DNA of 64,000 bases from Nitrospirota bacterium (GCA_029261215.1 JAJDBT010000021.1:1-64000), one strand, 5' to 3'. Shown: positions 17,745 through 26,915, numbered from the stretch's first letter. Numbers and translations: made by a program. The notes: generated from the letters alone by a model not told the origin.

Positions 17745-17862
17745 ATAGAGGTGCCTGCATTTTTTTAACAATCGGGTACACTTAAAGACGAGTGGAGACT
17801 CTTAAAAGACCTGTGGTTTCACCTTTTTTGAATAGTGAGCGCCCAATGCTTTGAAGATTGTC

Positions 17863-18027
17863 ATGATCGCCATCCTCGTTGGAATCGCATTATTACCTGT
17901 ATTCTCTTTTTTTCTAGTGCTGTACTACATTAAAAGAAACGAAGGGAAACAGAAAAGAAACCATCCCCCCCGAAAAAAGAATCAGTGGCATAATCCAGTC
18001 CTCCTTATTGTATTGATCCTTTCATAA
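17863..18027 (+). CDS. Candidate small membrane peptide (54 residues)
   Basis: This ORF is shorter than the track threshold. ATG 17863 opens a 54-codon frame encoding 'MIAILVGIALLPVFSFFLVL', a basic middle rich in Lys/Arg/Asn, and a second hydrophobic tail 'NPVLLIVLILS'. The pattern is that of a two-span hairpin membrane peptide. The ribosome-binding site is weak (GAAG), so it may be spurious. It lies in the 667-base gap between the ene-reductase terminator and glutathione peroxidase, which otherwise holds only the next small ORF and no clear promoter. Confidence 0.35.
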   Translation: MIAILVGIALLPVFSFFLVLYYIKRNEGKQKRNHPPRKKNQWHNPVLLIVLILS

Positions 18028-18166
18028 CCCGGCTCCGTCACATTGACTTTACACGTCTGACAGGCTTACCATTCTTTGATCAAGATTTTAGACCCATGCC
18101 AAGGCCTGCAGGACCCGTCTATTTGGCATTTCAAGCCCGTGCGCCTTTAAATTTAAGAAGTCGAGG

Positions 18167-18250
18167 ATGGAAGAATATAAAAGCATCATCAGCATTATCG
18201 TCTTTGTGATCATCATGGGGGCCGTGTTTCTTTTTACAAATCGCAACTAA
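18167..18250 (+). CDS. Candidate single-span membrane micropeptide (27 residues)
   Basis: ATG 18167 opens a 27-codon frame: a short charged head 'MEEYKS', one uninterrupted hydrophobic helix of about 18 residues, and a polar tail 'TNRN'. AAGAAG lies about six bases upstream. The composition is typical of membrane micropeptides that bind larger complexes, but no partner is evident. It is too short for certainty. Confidence 0.35.
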   Translation: MEEYKSIISIIVFVIIMGAVFLFTNRN

Positions 18251-18341
18251 ACCACACCCCGATTCAGACTCACCGCGATAGCGGGCCTTAGCACAGCGTC
18301 GATTCACCAAATGTTGTCCATTTTAATAAAAAGGAGAAAAA

Positions 18342-18827
18342 ATGAGTCCCATTTATGATTTTAAGGTCAACGGCATCCAAGGAGACGAACTGTCCTTTTC
18401 AAAATATAAGGGCGATGTGGTTTTGTTGGTGAATGTGGCCAGTAAATGCGGGCTGACACCGCAATATGCCGGGCTTCAGAAACTTCAGGACCAATTTTCA
18501 GAGCAAGGCTTTTCTGTCATCGGATTTCCCTGTAACCAGTTTGCCGGTCAGGAACCCGGCACGGCCTCCGAGATCCAGAGTTTTTGCAAAATGACTTACC
18601 AAGTTCACTTCCCGCTCACGGCCAAAATTGAGGTGAATGGTGAAAACCGCCATCCGCTTTACGCTTATCTTGCCGGTGAAGGGGCTGCTTTCCCCGGTGA
18701 CATTAGCTGGAATTTCGAAAAATTTCTCATTGGAAAAGACGGAACGGTGCTTCAGCGTTTTTCGCCCAAGACAGCACCCGAAGACAAAGCCGTCACGCAA
18801 GCCATTCAAGCGGCCCTTCAGGCCTGA
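18342..18827 (+). CDS. Glutathione peroxidase-type thiol peroxidase (Cys form)
   Basis: The 161-residue protein has the three GPx blocks: 'LLVNVASKCGLTPQY' with peroxidatic Cys in place of selenocysteine, 'VIGFPCNQFAGQEPG', and 'ISWNFEKFLIGKDG' with the Trp and Asn of the catalytic tetrad. Another Cys in 'EIQSFCKMTY' is at the place of the resolving Cys of thioredoxin-dependent members. It probably reduces organic hydroperoxides in the cytosol. AAAAGGAG precedes the ATG. The next gene encodes a second peroxidase-like protein 45 bases downstream, so the two may form a stress operon. Confidence 0.92.
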   Translation: MSPIYDFKVNGIQGDELSFSKYKGDVVLLVNVASKCGLTPQYAGLQKLQDQFSEQGFSVIGFPCNQFAGQEPGTASEIQSFCKMTYQVHFPLTAKIEVNGENRHPLYAYLAGEGAAFPGDISWNFEKFLIGKDGTVLQRFSPKTAPEDKAVTQAIQAALQA

Positions 18828-18872
18828 CGGAAGGGCATTCAGATTTGAACCACATTGTATTGGAGGTCTCAC

Positions 18873-19505
18873 ATGCACAAAAAATACTTGAAGGTTTTTT
18901 CAGTGCTCACCCTTTCTCTCCTGCTTGCGGCCTGTGCCGCACATCGCGCGCACATGACTGTGGATATCGGGAGCGTCTTGCCGGGCAGTAAAGTCGCACG
19001 AAAGGGAACACCGCTTTCGCTCATCGGCACACCCATTGCCGTAGGACAACGCATGCCATTCACGGACCTTGTCGATGCGCAGTCCATGTCCGGCGTGAAT
19101 CTGGAGGACTATCGCGGCAAGGTCTTGTTATTGAGTATTGTGCCCTCTATTGATACAAAAGTGTGCGAAGCACAAACCCACTATTTGGGAGAAGAAGGCG
19201 ATAAACTGCCCCAAAATGTCGTGCGGATAACAATCAGCCGAGACACGCCTTTTGCTCAAACACGTTTCGCCAAAGAAGCAAAACTCACAGACATCCAGTA
19301 TATCTCGGATTACAAAGCCGGTAATTTTGGGCGATCTACAGGATTGTTGATGGATGGTCCGATGTTGCTCGCCCGCTCAGTGATTCTGGTGGATCAACAA
19401 GGCATTGTTCAGTATATCCAGGTCGTCCCCGAAATCACCCACCTGCCTGACATGGAAACAGCCTTCTCAAAAGCGGTGGATTTATCGAAAAACCAAGATG
19501 GATAA
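18873..19505 (+). CDS. Thiol-peroxidase (Tpx/AhpC-TSA fold) lipoprotein lacking the resolving Cys
   Basis: ATG 18873 follows GGAGG at good spacing; the ORF-track TTG at 18855 lies upstream of that site. The 210-residue product has a signal peptide with lipobox 'LLAAC', so it should be a lipoprotein, which is unusual for Tpx. The thioredoxin fold carries 'LLSIVPSIDTKVCEAQTHYL', matching the Tpx peroxidatic motif (Thr-x-x-Cys). The segment that holds the resolving Cys in E. coli Tpx (DLPFAQSRFC) reads 'DTPFAQTRFA' here. It is therefore probably a one-Cys enzyme using an external reductant. Likely role: envelope peroxide removal. Confidence 0.8.
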   Translation: MHKKYLKVFSVLTLSLLLAACAAHRAHMTVDIGSVLPGSKVARKGTPLSLIGTPIAVGQRMPFTDLVDAQSMSGVNLEDYRGKVLLLSIVPSIDTKVCEAQTHYLGEEGDKLPQNVVRITISRDTPFAQTRFAKEAKLTDIQYISDYKAGNFGRSTGLLMDGPMLLARSVILVDQQGIVQYIQVVPEITHLPDMETAFSKAVDLSKNQDG

Positions 19506-19509
19506 ATAA

Positions 19510-20295
19510 ATGACAACGAACTTTCATACCCATACGTTTCGATGCAAACATGCGACGGGCGACGTCATCGATTATGCAAAAGCCGCCTTTCAACAGGGAA
19601 ACCTTGTGCTCGGCATTTCAGATCATGTCGCACTGCCAGACGACCGCTGGCCGGAGGTGCGCATGGCCTTTGACCAACTGGATGCATACGAAGCGGCCAT
19701 TGACACCGCCCGCGAGCATTTGCCTGAAATGCAGATTTTAAAAGGTATGGAGTGCGAGTACGATACGGTTTATCACGGCTATTTTGAAGACGAACTTCTT
19801 GGTCGGCGCAAATACGATTACCTGATTGGCGCCGGGCATTACACGCCTTTAAACGGAGCATGGCTCAATTCTTTTTCCGAGCTTGGGCCACCGAAGGCTT
19901 TGGCGGCCTATGGGCGCTACCTGGCAGAAATGATGGCGACGGGCTTGTTTGCCTTCATCGCCCATCCTGACATCTTTGGATGCAGCCACGACACATGGAA
20001 TGCGGATCTAGAGGCCTGCTCACGTGATATTCTTGAGGCGGCTCAAGCGACCCAAACGCCTTTGGAAATTAATGGCAATGGATTTCGTAAAATCTTTTCA
20101 TCCCCTACAAATGGGCGAGAAAATCCCTATCCCTGGCGCCCATTCTGGGAAATGGCGGCGGATTACGATATTCAAGTAATCTGCAATGCGGATGCGCACC
20201 ATCCTCATCAGGTAACGGCGAACATCAATCACTCCCAGGCATTGGCAAAGCGCTTAAACCTGACCGTTGTGGACTCCCTCAAATGGCCCAAATGA
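19510..20295 (+). CDS. PHP-domain phosphatase, histidinol-phosphatase (HisJ/HisK) type
   Basis: The 261-residue product has the PHP metal-binding motifs: 'NFHTHTFRCKH' at the N-terminus, 'LGISDHV', 'KGMECEYDT', 'FIAHPDIF' and C-terminal 'ICNADAHHPHQV'. The length fits histidinol-phosphatase of the PHP family. No his gene is near, so the substrate may be another phosphomonoester. The gene starts five bases after the thiol-peroxidase stop codon, suggesting co-transcription. Domain assignment is firm, substrate inferred. Confidence 0.8.
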   Translation: MTTNFHTHTFRCKHATGDVIDYAKAAFQQGNLVLGISDHVALPDDRWPEVRMAFDQLDAYEAAIDTAREHLPEMQILKGMECEYDTVYHGYFEDELLGRRKYDYLIGAGHYTPLNGAWLNSFSELGPPKALAAYGRYLAEMMATGLFAFIAHPDIFGCSHDTWNADLEACSRDILEAAQATQTPLEINGNGFRKIFSSPTNGRENPYPWRPFWEMAADYDIQVICNADAHHPHQVTANINHSQALAKRLNLTVVDSLKWPK

Positions 20296-20405
20296 ACCCA
20301 CAACAAAAAGCACAACGGTGACCCATTTTTCATCTCTTCGAATAAAACCATAGAATCGTTTCAAGAGACAAGCGCTCTACTAAATCACTAAAACCCCTCT
20401 AAAGC

Positions 20406-20434
20406 TTGACATGGCGGCTTAAATTTAAGATTAT
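20406..20434 (+). promoter_or_regulatory. Sigma-70 promoter of rpmH-rnpA
   Basis: A perfect -35 box TTGACA is followed after 17 bases by GATTAT (4 of 6 to the -10 consensus). The predicted start of transcription lies about 25 bases before the rpmH ATG. Confidence 0.65.
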
Positions 20435-20463
20435 GTAGGGTCTATTAAAATAAGGAGCAATCT

Positions 20464-20601
20464 ATGTCATTTACATTTCGTCAGCCTAGTAATACAAAAA
20501 GAAAGCGTACCCACGGTTTTAGAAAAAGAATGGAAAGTGCTAATGGCCGAAAAGTACTTAACCGCAGAAGAGCCAAAGGCCGAAAACGTCTTACAGTCTA
20601 A
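20464..20601 (+). CDS. rpmH: 50S ribosomal protein L34
   Basis: This 45-residue gene is too short for the ORF track. The product begins '[20 protein letters not shown]' and ends '[12 protein letters not shown]', the conserved L34 pattern. AAGGAG lies seven bases before the ATG. It is the first gene of the rpmH-rnpA-yidD-yidC cluster. Its 3' end is overlapped out of frame by the start of rnpA. Confidence 0.95.
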   Translation: MSFTFRQPSNTKRKRTHGFRKRMESANGRKVLNRRRAKGRKRLTV

Positions 20602-20938
20602 AACCCGGCTGTATCGACTCGTTGAAAAAGCTGAAGTTTTCAGGCTTAAAAAATCGGGTCGGAAAATTTTAACACCTCAGTTTGTTTTGTTATTTCTAAA
20701 CAATGATACGAACGATGGATATTATACCATTCATATCAGAAAACGCTTTGGGAGTGCTGTTGAACGCAATCGTGCAAAACGCGTCTTTCGTTCGTCCTTG
20801 CTCCAACTTAGAGAGTCAATGCGCGGTGTTAGTTTGATTATTGTCCCCAGAAGAGGGGGGAAAGGACTTTGTACGGCAGAAATGGTTCTCTTATTAGAAA
20901 AATACTTTGCCGAAACAGGCATCTCCCAACAAAAATGA
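20543..20938 (+). CDS. rnpA: Ribonuclease P protein component
   Basis: The RnpA core is visible: '[20 protein letters not shown]' and the RNA-binding helix '[18 protein letters not shown]' (the RNR motif). No ATG, GTG or TTG occurs close before the conserved core, so translation must begin at ATG 20543 (or GTG 20537), inside rpmH. The gene therefore overlaps rpmH by 59 bases and gives the protein an N-terminal extension of about 20 residues. A similar rpmH/rnpA overlap is known in Thermus. The product pairs with the catalytic RNA to mature tRNA 5' ends. Confidence 0.9.
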   Translation: MAEKYLTAEEPKAENVLQSKTRLYRLVEKAEVFRLKKSGRKILTPQFVLLFLNNDTNDGYYTIHIRKRFGSAVERNRAKRVFRSSLLQLRESMRGVSLIIVPRRGGKGLCTAEMVLLLEKYFAETGISQQK

Positions 20939-21147
20939 TGGCCTCACTTTTTACCGGAATAGTTCGTGTTTATCAGCGGTGTATCTCACCGATTCTTCCT
21001 CCGATGTGTCGTTTTTATCCAAGTTGTTCATCTTACGCCATTCAAGTGGTGGAACAGCGAGGCCTATTCTATGGCCTTTTCGCAACCTTTAAACGGCTTA
21101 TTCGGTGTCACCCTTTTTGTACGGGTGGGTACGATCCGGTTAAATAA
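20935..21147 (+). CDS. yidD: Membrane-protein insertion efficiency factor YidD
   Basis: Starting at ATG 20935, overlapping the rnpA stop (ATGA), the product is 70 residues: 'IVRVYQRCISPILPPMCRFY', 'PSCSSYAIQ' and 'CHPFCTGGYDPV'. These are the conserved Cys- and Pro-rich blocks of YidD. The ORF-track start at 20869 is upstream in rnpA and not needed. Gene order with rnpA and yidC is the canonical one. It is thought to assist YidC-dependent insertion. Confidence 0.93.
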   Translation: MMASLFTGIVRVYQRCISPILPPMCRFYPSCSSYAIQVVEQRGLFYGLFATFKRLIRCHPFCTGGYDPVK

Positions 21148-21182
21148 TACCCCCACTTTAGATTAAGGAATTTACGCTTTTT

Positions 21183-22844
21183 ATGGAAAAACGGCTTGTG
21201 GTTTTTATTGTCATCTCTCTCCTGATTATTTTCTTGTATCCCTTTTTTATAAGCAAGATGACAGGAGTCGTCCCAAATACCCCTATTTCGCCGCCACAAG
21301 AAGCTGCAAAACAAACGCCCGATGCCCTACCTCTTTCTCCACAAACCACAATAACAGATCAGAAAACACCCCTTGTGACAGAAAACACCAGCACACAACA
21401 ACTCGCGCCGCCTGAACCGGGAGAGCCTGAGGTTTTAAAGATCATTGAAAGTGACCTATTTCAAATTACACTTTCTAATCGAGGGGGCGTTATCAAAAAA
21501 TGGGCACTCAAGCAATATACAGAACCAAATCCGGAAAGCGGCCTAGAAGAGGCCATCGAACTTGTACCCCCAAATACAACACAATTTCCGCTCGCCTTAA
21601 ACTTGCCCGATGAATCAAACCGAATCTACGAATTCGACAATGCGACACTTCACCTAAATAAAAGTACTCCCAAGGGAACAGTCGTGATGCGGTCTGTCGG
21701 CCCCGATGGGACAACCATTACAAAAGAACTTCAGTTCACCAATGAAACCTATCTCGTCGAACTCGCCGTTTCAACAGAGGGCTTTGACCAGGCCTATGAT
21801 CTTTCACTCGGTTTAAATTTTGGCATTCACGACTGGGGCGAGCAAATCGGACGAAATGCCGGTTCTGTCAGTTTAATTGACAATGAAGTCCTTAGGGATA
21901 TTCCTAAAAAAATGGAAACGCCCACGGTGACCTATTCAGGAAAGACAAAGTGGTTTGGCCTGGAAGACAAATACTTTATTAGCGCATTGATTCCACGTGA
22001 TGAAAAAGGCATCGGCCCCGTCGTCATACAGACCGATGGAGAACAAAAAATTTCAGCCCGAATTCGACTTGAACAAGCCAATGGCATGCACACACATCGC
22101 TTCTCAATGTATGTCGGACCAAAGGAATATGACCGGCTCAATGCGCTGAAGGTCAATCTGGATGAAAGCATTGATTTTGGCTGGTTTATCTTTGGGAGTT
22201 TGCTGCCGGTTCGTATGATTGCCAAACCTATTTTTTATCTGCTTCGTTTTTTCTACTCATTCACACAGAATTATGGCATCTCGATCATCATGATCACCGT
22301 CCTGATTAAAGCCATATTTTTCCCGATTACACAAAAAAGCATGAAGTCGATGAAATCCATGTCTTCGATTCAACCCAAGATTGCCGCCATACGGAAACAG
22401 TGGGCCAAAGACAAAGAAAAACTCAATGCAGAGCTGATGAAGCTTTATAAAACGGAAAAAGTGAATCCATTGGGAGGCTGCCTCCCAATCTTTGTGCAAA
22501 TTCCTGTTTTTATATCGCTTTATAACATCCTCTACACAACAATAGAACTAAGACACGCACCTTTTTTCCTGTGGGTCACCGACCTTTCCGCTAAGGACCC
22601 CTACTATGTGCTCCCCATTATCATGGGTGGAACCATGTTTTTACAGCAATATACGGCACCCACGACAATGGATGCTATGCAATCGAAAATCATGATGTTT
22701 CTGCCTGCGGTCTATACCTTTTTCTTTCTGAATTTCCCTTCTGGGCTTGTGCTCTACTGGCTTGTAAATAATACGCTCACGATCATACAGCAATACATGA
22801 CGAACAAAGACGACCCAAAGACACCGACTCCTGCTTTAAATTAA
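21183..22844 (+). CDS. yidC: Membrane protein insertase YidC (Oxa1 family)
   Basis: The 553-residue product has a Gram-negative YidC plan: an N-terminal anchor, a Pro/Thr-rich linker, a large periplasmic beta domain (about 75-340), and the conserved five-helix insertase part with 'YGISIIMITVLIKAIFFPIT', the cytosolic loop 'MSSIQPKIAAIRKQW', and 'NPLGGCLPIFVQIPVFISLY'. The presence of the periplasmic domain supports a diderm organism. It follows yidD by 35 bases. It inserts and folds inner-membrane proteins alone or with SecYEG. Confidence 0.96.
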   Translation: MEKRLVVFIVISLLIIFLYPFFISKMTGVVPNTPISPPQEAAKQTPDALPLSPQTTITDQKTPLVTENTSTQQLAPPEPGEPEVLKIIESDLFQITLSNRGGVIKKWALKQYTEPNPESGLEEAIELVPPNTTQFPLALNLPDESNRIYEFDNATLHLNKSTPKGTVVMRSVGPDGTTITKELQFTNETYLVELAVSTEGFDQAYDLSLGLNFGIHDWGEQIGRNAGSVSLIDNEVLRDIPKKMETPTVTYSGKTKWFGLEDKYFISALIPRDEKGIGPVVIQTDGEQKISARIRLEQANGMHTHRFSMYVGPKEYDRLNALKVNLDESIDFGWFIFGSLLPVRMIAKPIFYLLRFFYSFTQNYGISIIMITVLIKAIFFPITQKSMKSMKSMSSIQPKIAAIRKQWAKDKEKLNAELMKLYKTEKVNPLGGCLPIFVQIPVFISLYNILYTTIELRHAPFFLWVTDLSAKDPYYVLPIIMGGTMFLQQYTAPTTMDAMQSKIMMFLPAVYTFFFLNFPSGLVLYWLVNNTLTIIQQYMTNKDDPKTPTPALN

Positions 22845-22862
22845 TTCATTTAAGAGAATACA

Positions 22863-24248
22863 ATGTTACGGCCAAATGATGACCATGACACAATTTGCGC
22901 CATCGCTACTCCACAAGGGGAAGGCGGAATCGGCATTGTTCGCATTAGTGGTAAAGAGGCCCGAAAAATTGTTCAGCCGCTTTATCGAGGCAAAACACAG
23001 TGGGGATCAATAAAATCTCATGTCGTTCATTTAGGAGAAGTCATTGATCCCTTAAATAACCACGTAATTGATGAAGCCCTTTTTTTACCGATGTTTGCCC
23101 CTAATTCTTACACCGGCGAAGACCTTATTGAAATTCAGGCGCATGGCAATCCCTTTTTACTTCAAAAAATTGTTTCCGCTCTGCTTTCTCAGGGGGCTCG
23201 ACTTGCCACCCCTGGAGAATTCACCCGGCGTGCTTTTCTTTCCGGCCGAATGGACTTAACCCAGGCCGAAGCCGTCATGGACATCATTTCTGCAAAATCA
23301 GACACACAACATCAATTGGCCTTAAGTCAACTTAGAGGGCACCTTTCACAAAAAATATCAGACTTAAAAAAAAGACTCGTTTCCATTATCGCCCAGATTG
23401 AATCCTCAATCGATTTTTCGGATCAAGACATCCCTACAATTTCAAACACTGAAATTATACAACGCATTCAATTCGTTATTGACTCAATAAAAAATCTGCT
23501 TTCTCGTTATTCCCTGGGCAGACAAATGCGAGAAGGCTTCACAGTCGCCATTGTCGGACGACCCAATGTCGGAAAATCAAGTTTAATGAACTACTTTCTC
23601 CAGGAAGACCGGGCCATTGTCACACCCATCGCAGGAACGACGAGGGATCTCCTTCAGGAACCCATTAACCTGGACGGACTTTCGATAAAACTGATCGATA
23701 CCGCAGGCTATCGGGAGACGGATCACCCCATAGAGCAAGAGGGCGTCCGTAGAGCGGAGCTGGCCCAGCAGCAAGCAGATATCATCCTTTGGATGGTTGA
23801 TGCCAGCCAGGAACCAACCTCGGAAGACCTGTGCCTCTCTCAGCGGCTTTTTCACAAAAAAACCATCCTCCTCCTTAATAAAATAGATCTTCCGCATCGT
23901 ATGGACAAAACATATATTTCTGATAAATATCCCAAATACAAATACTTATGCATTTCGGTCAAATCAGAAGAAGGACTCGATGAATTACAAAGCATGCTCA
24001 AATCTGCCCTTTTAAAAAACCCAGAAAAAGAGCAGCCCCTGATCGCCTTGCTCCGCCACAGAGACGCCTTGCTCTCCGCAGAAAAATCGCTTCAAACCGC
24101 CTTAGCCTCTATTCACGCGGGGACCTCATGGGAATTCCCCGCCATTGACTTAAGAGAGGCCATTGATTCCCTTGGGCTCATTACAGGAGAAACCACATTG
24201 GATGACATTCTAGATCAAGTGTTCGGTCAGTTTTGTATCGGAAAATAA
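22863..24248 (+). CDS. mnmE: tRNA uridine-5-carboxymethylaminomethyl modification GTPase
   Basis: The 461-residue product shows the N-terminal folate-binding domain ('DTICAIATPQGEGGIGIVRI'), the helical domain, an inserted G domain with 'GRPNVGKSS' (G1), 'GTTRD' (G2), 'DTAG' (G3) and 'NKID' (G4), and the diagnostic C-terminal 'CIGK' with the catalytic Cys. It works with MnmG, encoded next, to modify U34 of certain tRNAs. The stop codon lies inside a 60-bp perfect palindrome carrying a parS site. Confidence 0.96.
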   Translation: MLRPNDDHDTICAIATPQGEGGIGIVRISGKEARKIVQPLYRGKTQWGSIKSHVVHLGEVIDPLNNHVIDEALFLPMFAPNSYTGEDLIEIQAHGNPFLLQKIVSALLSQGARLATPGEFTRRAFLSGRMDLTQAEAVMDIISAKSDTQHQLALSQLRGHLSQKISDLKKRLVSIIAQIESSIDFSDQDIPTISNTEIIQRIQFVIDSIKNLLSRYSLGRQMREGFTVAIVGRPNVGKSSLMNYFLQEDRAIVTPIAGTTRDLLQEPINLDGLSIKLIDTAGYRETDHPIEQEGVRRAELAQQQADIILWMVDASQEPTSEDLCLSQRLFHKKTILLLNKIDLPHRMDKTYISDKYPKYKYLCISVKSEEGLDELQSMLKSALLKNPEKEQPLIALLRHRDALLSAEKSLQTALASIHAGTSWEFPAIDLREAIDSLGLITGETTLDDILDQVFGQFCIGK

Positions 24249-24299
24249 GGATATCATGTGATGTTCCACGTGGAACATCACATGATATCCTTATTTTCC
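24240..24299. promoter_or_regulatory. parS centromere site within a perfect 60-bp palindrome
   Basis: Bases 24240-24269 and 24270-24299 are exact reverse complements. The central 16 bases (24262-24277), TGTTCCACGTGGAACA, match the ParB-binding parS consensus, in the C/G variant also seen in Pseudomonas. The palindrome overlaps the mnmE stop codon and ends 37 bases before the mnmG start. Translation of the site gives 'FHVEHH', an artefact that extends the mnmG ORF in the track. The arms could also form a hairpin in mnmE mRNA. Confidence 0.85.
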
Positions 24300-24335
24300 T
24301 GTATTAAGCATTTTAATAATAAAAGGTCCCTAACC

Positions 24336-26252
24336 ATGAAAAAACCAGATTTTGAAGTGATAGTTGTCGGAGCAGGGCATGCCGGGTGTGAAGCGGCTCT
24401 CGCCGCCGCAAGAATGGGAGCAAAGACGCTCATCATTACACTAAAAAAAGAAAACATCGGGCAAATGTCCTGCAATCCAGCCATCGGGGGAATCGCAAAA
24501 GGCCATTTGGTTCGTGAAATTGATGCCCTCGGCGGAGAAATGGGCCACGTCATAGATCGTGCCGGCATACAATTTAGAATGCTCAACCAACGAAAAGGAC
24601 CCGCCGTTCAGGCGCTTCGAGCCCAAGCAGATCGCGATATTTACAAAAAAGTCATGACTAAAACACTTCTCACCACAAACAACCTGACCTTTCAAGAAGG
24701 CATGGTCGACCAATTTATCGTAGAATCTGGGCAAATAAAAGGAATTGTCCTCTCAGACGAGACAAAAATATTCGCCCGGGCAGTTATTCTTACGACAGGG
24801 ACCTTTCTTCAAGGACTCATCCACATCGGACTCGAACAATTCCCGGCTGGGCGGATAGGAGAAGCACGCGCAGACAAGACATCCAATAGCCTAATAGACA
24901 AAGGCTTTACCCTCGGACGCCTCAAAACGGGCACTCCGCCAAGGATTGATGGAAAAACAATCGACTATTCCGGGTTAGAAATACAACACGGAGACACGCC
25001 ACCACCCCATTTTTCATATGCGACAGAAAACCATCAAGTCGATCAACTCCCTTGTCACCTCACATATACCAATGAAAAAACACATGAAATTATCGAAGCA
25101 CATCTTGGAGAATCTCCTCTATATTCTGGCGTCATTACAGGAACCGGACCTCGGTACTGCCCATCCATCGAAGACAAAATCGTCAAATTTTCTTCTCATC
25201 CGAGACATCAGATTTTTTTAGAACCGGAAGGCCGAAACACCACCGTCATTTATCCAAACGGAATTTCCACTTCGCTGCCAGAAAAGGTCCAGCTAGAATT
25301 CATTCGAACAATCCCAGGACTTGAACAGGCCACAATATTACGACCCGGATATGCAATTGAATATGATTACATCCCCCCGACCCAACTACACGCCACACTT
25401 GAGACCAAACGCGTAGCAGGCCTTTATCACGCCGGACAAATCAATGGCACCTCGGGTTATGAAGAAGCTGCCGCTCAAGGACTTATGGCGGGTATTAATG
25501 CGGTTCAGAAACTCCGGGAAGCCCCCCCTTTTATATTGGATCGATCAGAAGCCTATATCGGCGTATTAATCGACGACTTGATTACAATGGGAACTGAAGA
25601 ACCCTATCGCATGTTTACCTCAAGGGCCGAATATCGCCTTTTGCTTCGACACGGGAGTGCAGATTTGCGATTAATGGAAAAAGGCCACCAGCTTGGACTC
25701 GTACCTGAACCACTTTATGCGAAATTAATGCAAAAAAAAGGAAAAATAAACAAGGGGAAACAATGGTTTGAAGAGACCCGATTGGGTAAATTGCCAGACG
25801 CTGTTGCGCAATTCAACGCAGCTGGCATTTCGGGTGATATCAATGGGACAACGCTAAAACAACTCATGAAACGCCCGGGAATAGATTTCAATTGGTTTCT
25901 CCCTTGGTTTCCCATTGAGACAGAACAAGACCCTTCCATTGCGGAAGAACTTGAATTTCAAATGAAATACGAAGGATACATACAGCGAGAACTCGGTCAC
26001 GTTACCCGATTTAAGGAAAATGAAGCAAAAAAGATTCCTGAACAATTTGATTATACTGCGATTCCCGGCTTATCAAAGGAAGTGCTCGAAAAATTATCAC
26101 ACATCAGGCCACATTCCTTGGGACAGGCCGCCCGAATTTCCGGAATTACGCCAGCAGCCATTTCAATCCTCATGATCGCCCTCGACAAAAGACGGAGACA
26201 AAAGGCCACAGGCCGACCTGCCCCAATAAAAAAACTCGATCAAACAGGATAA
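24336..26252 (+). CDS. mnmG: tRNA uridine-5-carboxymethylaminomethyl synthesis FAD enzyme
   Basis: I choose ATG 24336 (638 residues) because the FAD-binding domain starts directly after it ('[20 protein letters not shown]'), AAAGG precedes it, and the longer ORF only translates the parS palindrome. Family blocks follow: '[20 protein letters not shown]', '[11 protein letters not shown]', '[12 protein letters not shown]' and '[17 protein letters not shown]'. It forms a complex with MnmE. Its place between mnmE and rsmG is the common bacterial order. Confidence 0.95.
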   Translation: MKKPDFEVIVVGAGHAGCEAALAAARMGAKTLIITLKKENIGQMSCNPAIGGIAKGHLVREIDALGGEMGHVIDRAGIQFRMLNQRKGPAVQALRAQADRDIYKKVMTKTLLTTNNLTFQEGMVDQFIVESGQIKGIVLSDETKIFARAVILTTGTFLQGLIHIGLEQFPAGRIGEARADKTSNSLIDKGFTLGRLKTGTPPRIDGKTIDYSGLEIQHGDTPPPHFSYATENHQVDQLPCHLTYTNEKTHEIIEAHLGESPLYSGVITGTGPRYCPSIEDKIVKFSSHPRHQIFLEPEGRNTTVIYPNGISTSLPEKVQLEFIRTIPGLEQATILRPGYAIEYDYIPPTQLHATLETKRVAGLYHAGQINGTSGYEEAAAQGLMAGINAVQKLREAPPFILDRSEAYIGVLIDDLITMGTEEPYRMFTSRAEYRLLLRHGSADLRLMEKGHQLGLVPEPLYAKLMQKKGKINKGKQWFEETRLGKLPDAVAQFNAAGISGDINGTTLKQLMKRPGIDFNWFLPWFPIETEQDPSIAEELEFQMKYEGYIQRELGHVTRFKENEAKKIPEQFDYTAIPGLSKEVLEKLSHIRPHSLGQAARISGITPAAISILMIALDKRRRQKATGRPAPIKKLDQTG

Positions 26253-26261
26253 TCCCTCAGA

Positions 26262-26915
26262 ATGAAGGACGCAGCAATACGGGAACTTTTCGCACAGGGA
26301 GGCACAAAACTAGGACTGGACTTCAGCTCATTTCAAATTGAACAATTCGTGACCTATCTTTCTGAGCTCGTCTTGTGGAATAAGAAGATCAACCTGACCG
26401 GCATAAAAGAACCCCGTGAAATCATCATCAAAAACTTTCTAGATTCACTGACGCCTTTGCCTTATCTGAAACAAACACCACAATCAAGTTGGATCGATAT
26501 CGGCACTGGCGCAGGATTTCCGGGACTTGCCCTTAAAATCGCCAATCCAACACTTCACTTTACTTTGGTCGAGCCTGTTCAAAAAAAAACAGCCTTTTTA
26601 CACCACATCACCGGATTACTCGACCTACAAAACGTCACCGTCATCAACGAACTGATTGAAAACATGACAAATTATCCGCAACAAAAAGCAGACCTACTGC
26701 TCACGCGTGCACTTTCCGTAAAAATTGTACTCTCCCAAGCCAAAGATCTGCTGCGCAGCGAAGGACAGATTCTTTTCTATCAATCCCGCTATGAAAACAA
26801 ACTTTGGGACCAGCTCATTTTAGAATATTCAGGCCTCAAAATAGACCAAATCATCCCAGTCAAGCTGCCCTTCAGTCAAGATCCGCGTGTATTGATTTTG
26901 CTGCGAAAGGCGTAA
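26262..26915 (+). CDS. rsmG: 16S rRNA (guanine527-N7)-methyltransferase
   Basis: The 217-residue protein has RsmG blocks: 'LVLWNKKINLTGIKEPREII', 'HFLDSL'-like 'FLDSLTPLPYL', and the SAM-binding 'SWIDIGTGAGFPGLALKIA' followed by 'FTLVEPVQKKTAFL'. It methylates G527 of 16S rRNA. It lies ten bases after mnmG, in the same operon. In many bacteria parA and parB follow at this place; here a haem-related operon starts instead. Confidence 0.94.
   Translation: MKDAAIRELFAQGGTKLGLDFSSFQIEQFVTYLSELVLWNKKINLTGIKEPREIIIKNFLDSLTPLPYLKQTPQSSWIDIGTGAGFPGLALKIANPTLHFTLVEPVQKKTAFLHHITGLLDLQNVTVINELIENMTNYPQQKADLLLTRALSVKIVLSQAKDLLRSEGQILFYQSRYENKLWDQLILEYSGLKIDQIIPVKLPFSQDPRVLILLRKA

Noticed and set aside
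24258-24335. N-terminal extension of mnmG ('MMFHVEHH...')
   Set aside because: It is the translation of the parS palindrome; the conserved FAD domain and the ribosome-binding site fit ATG 24336.
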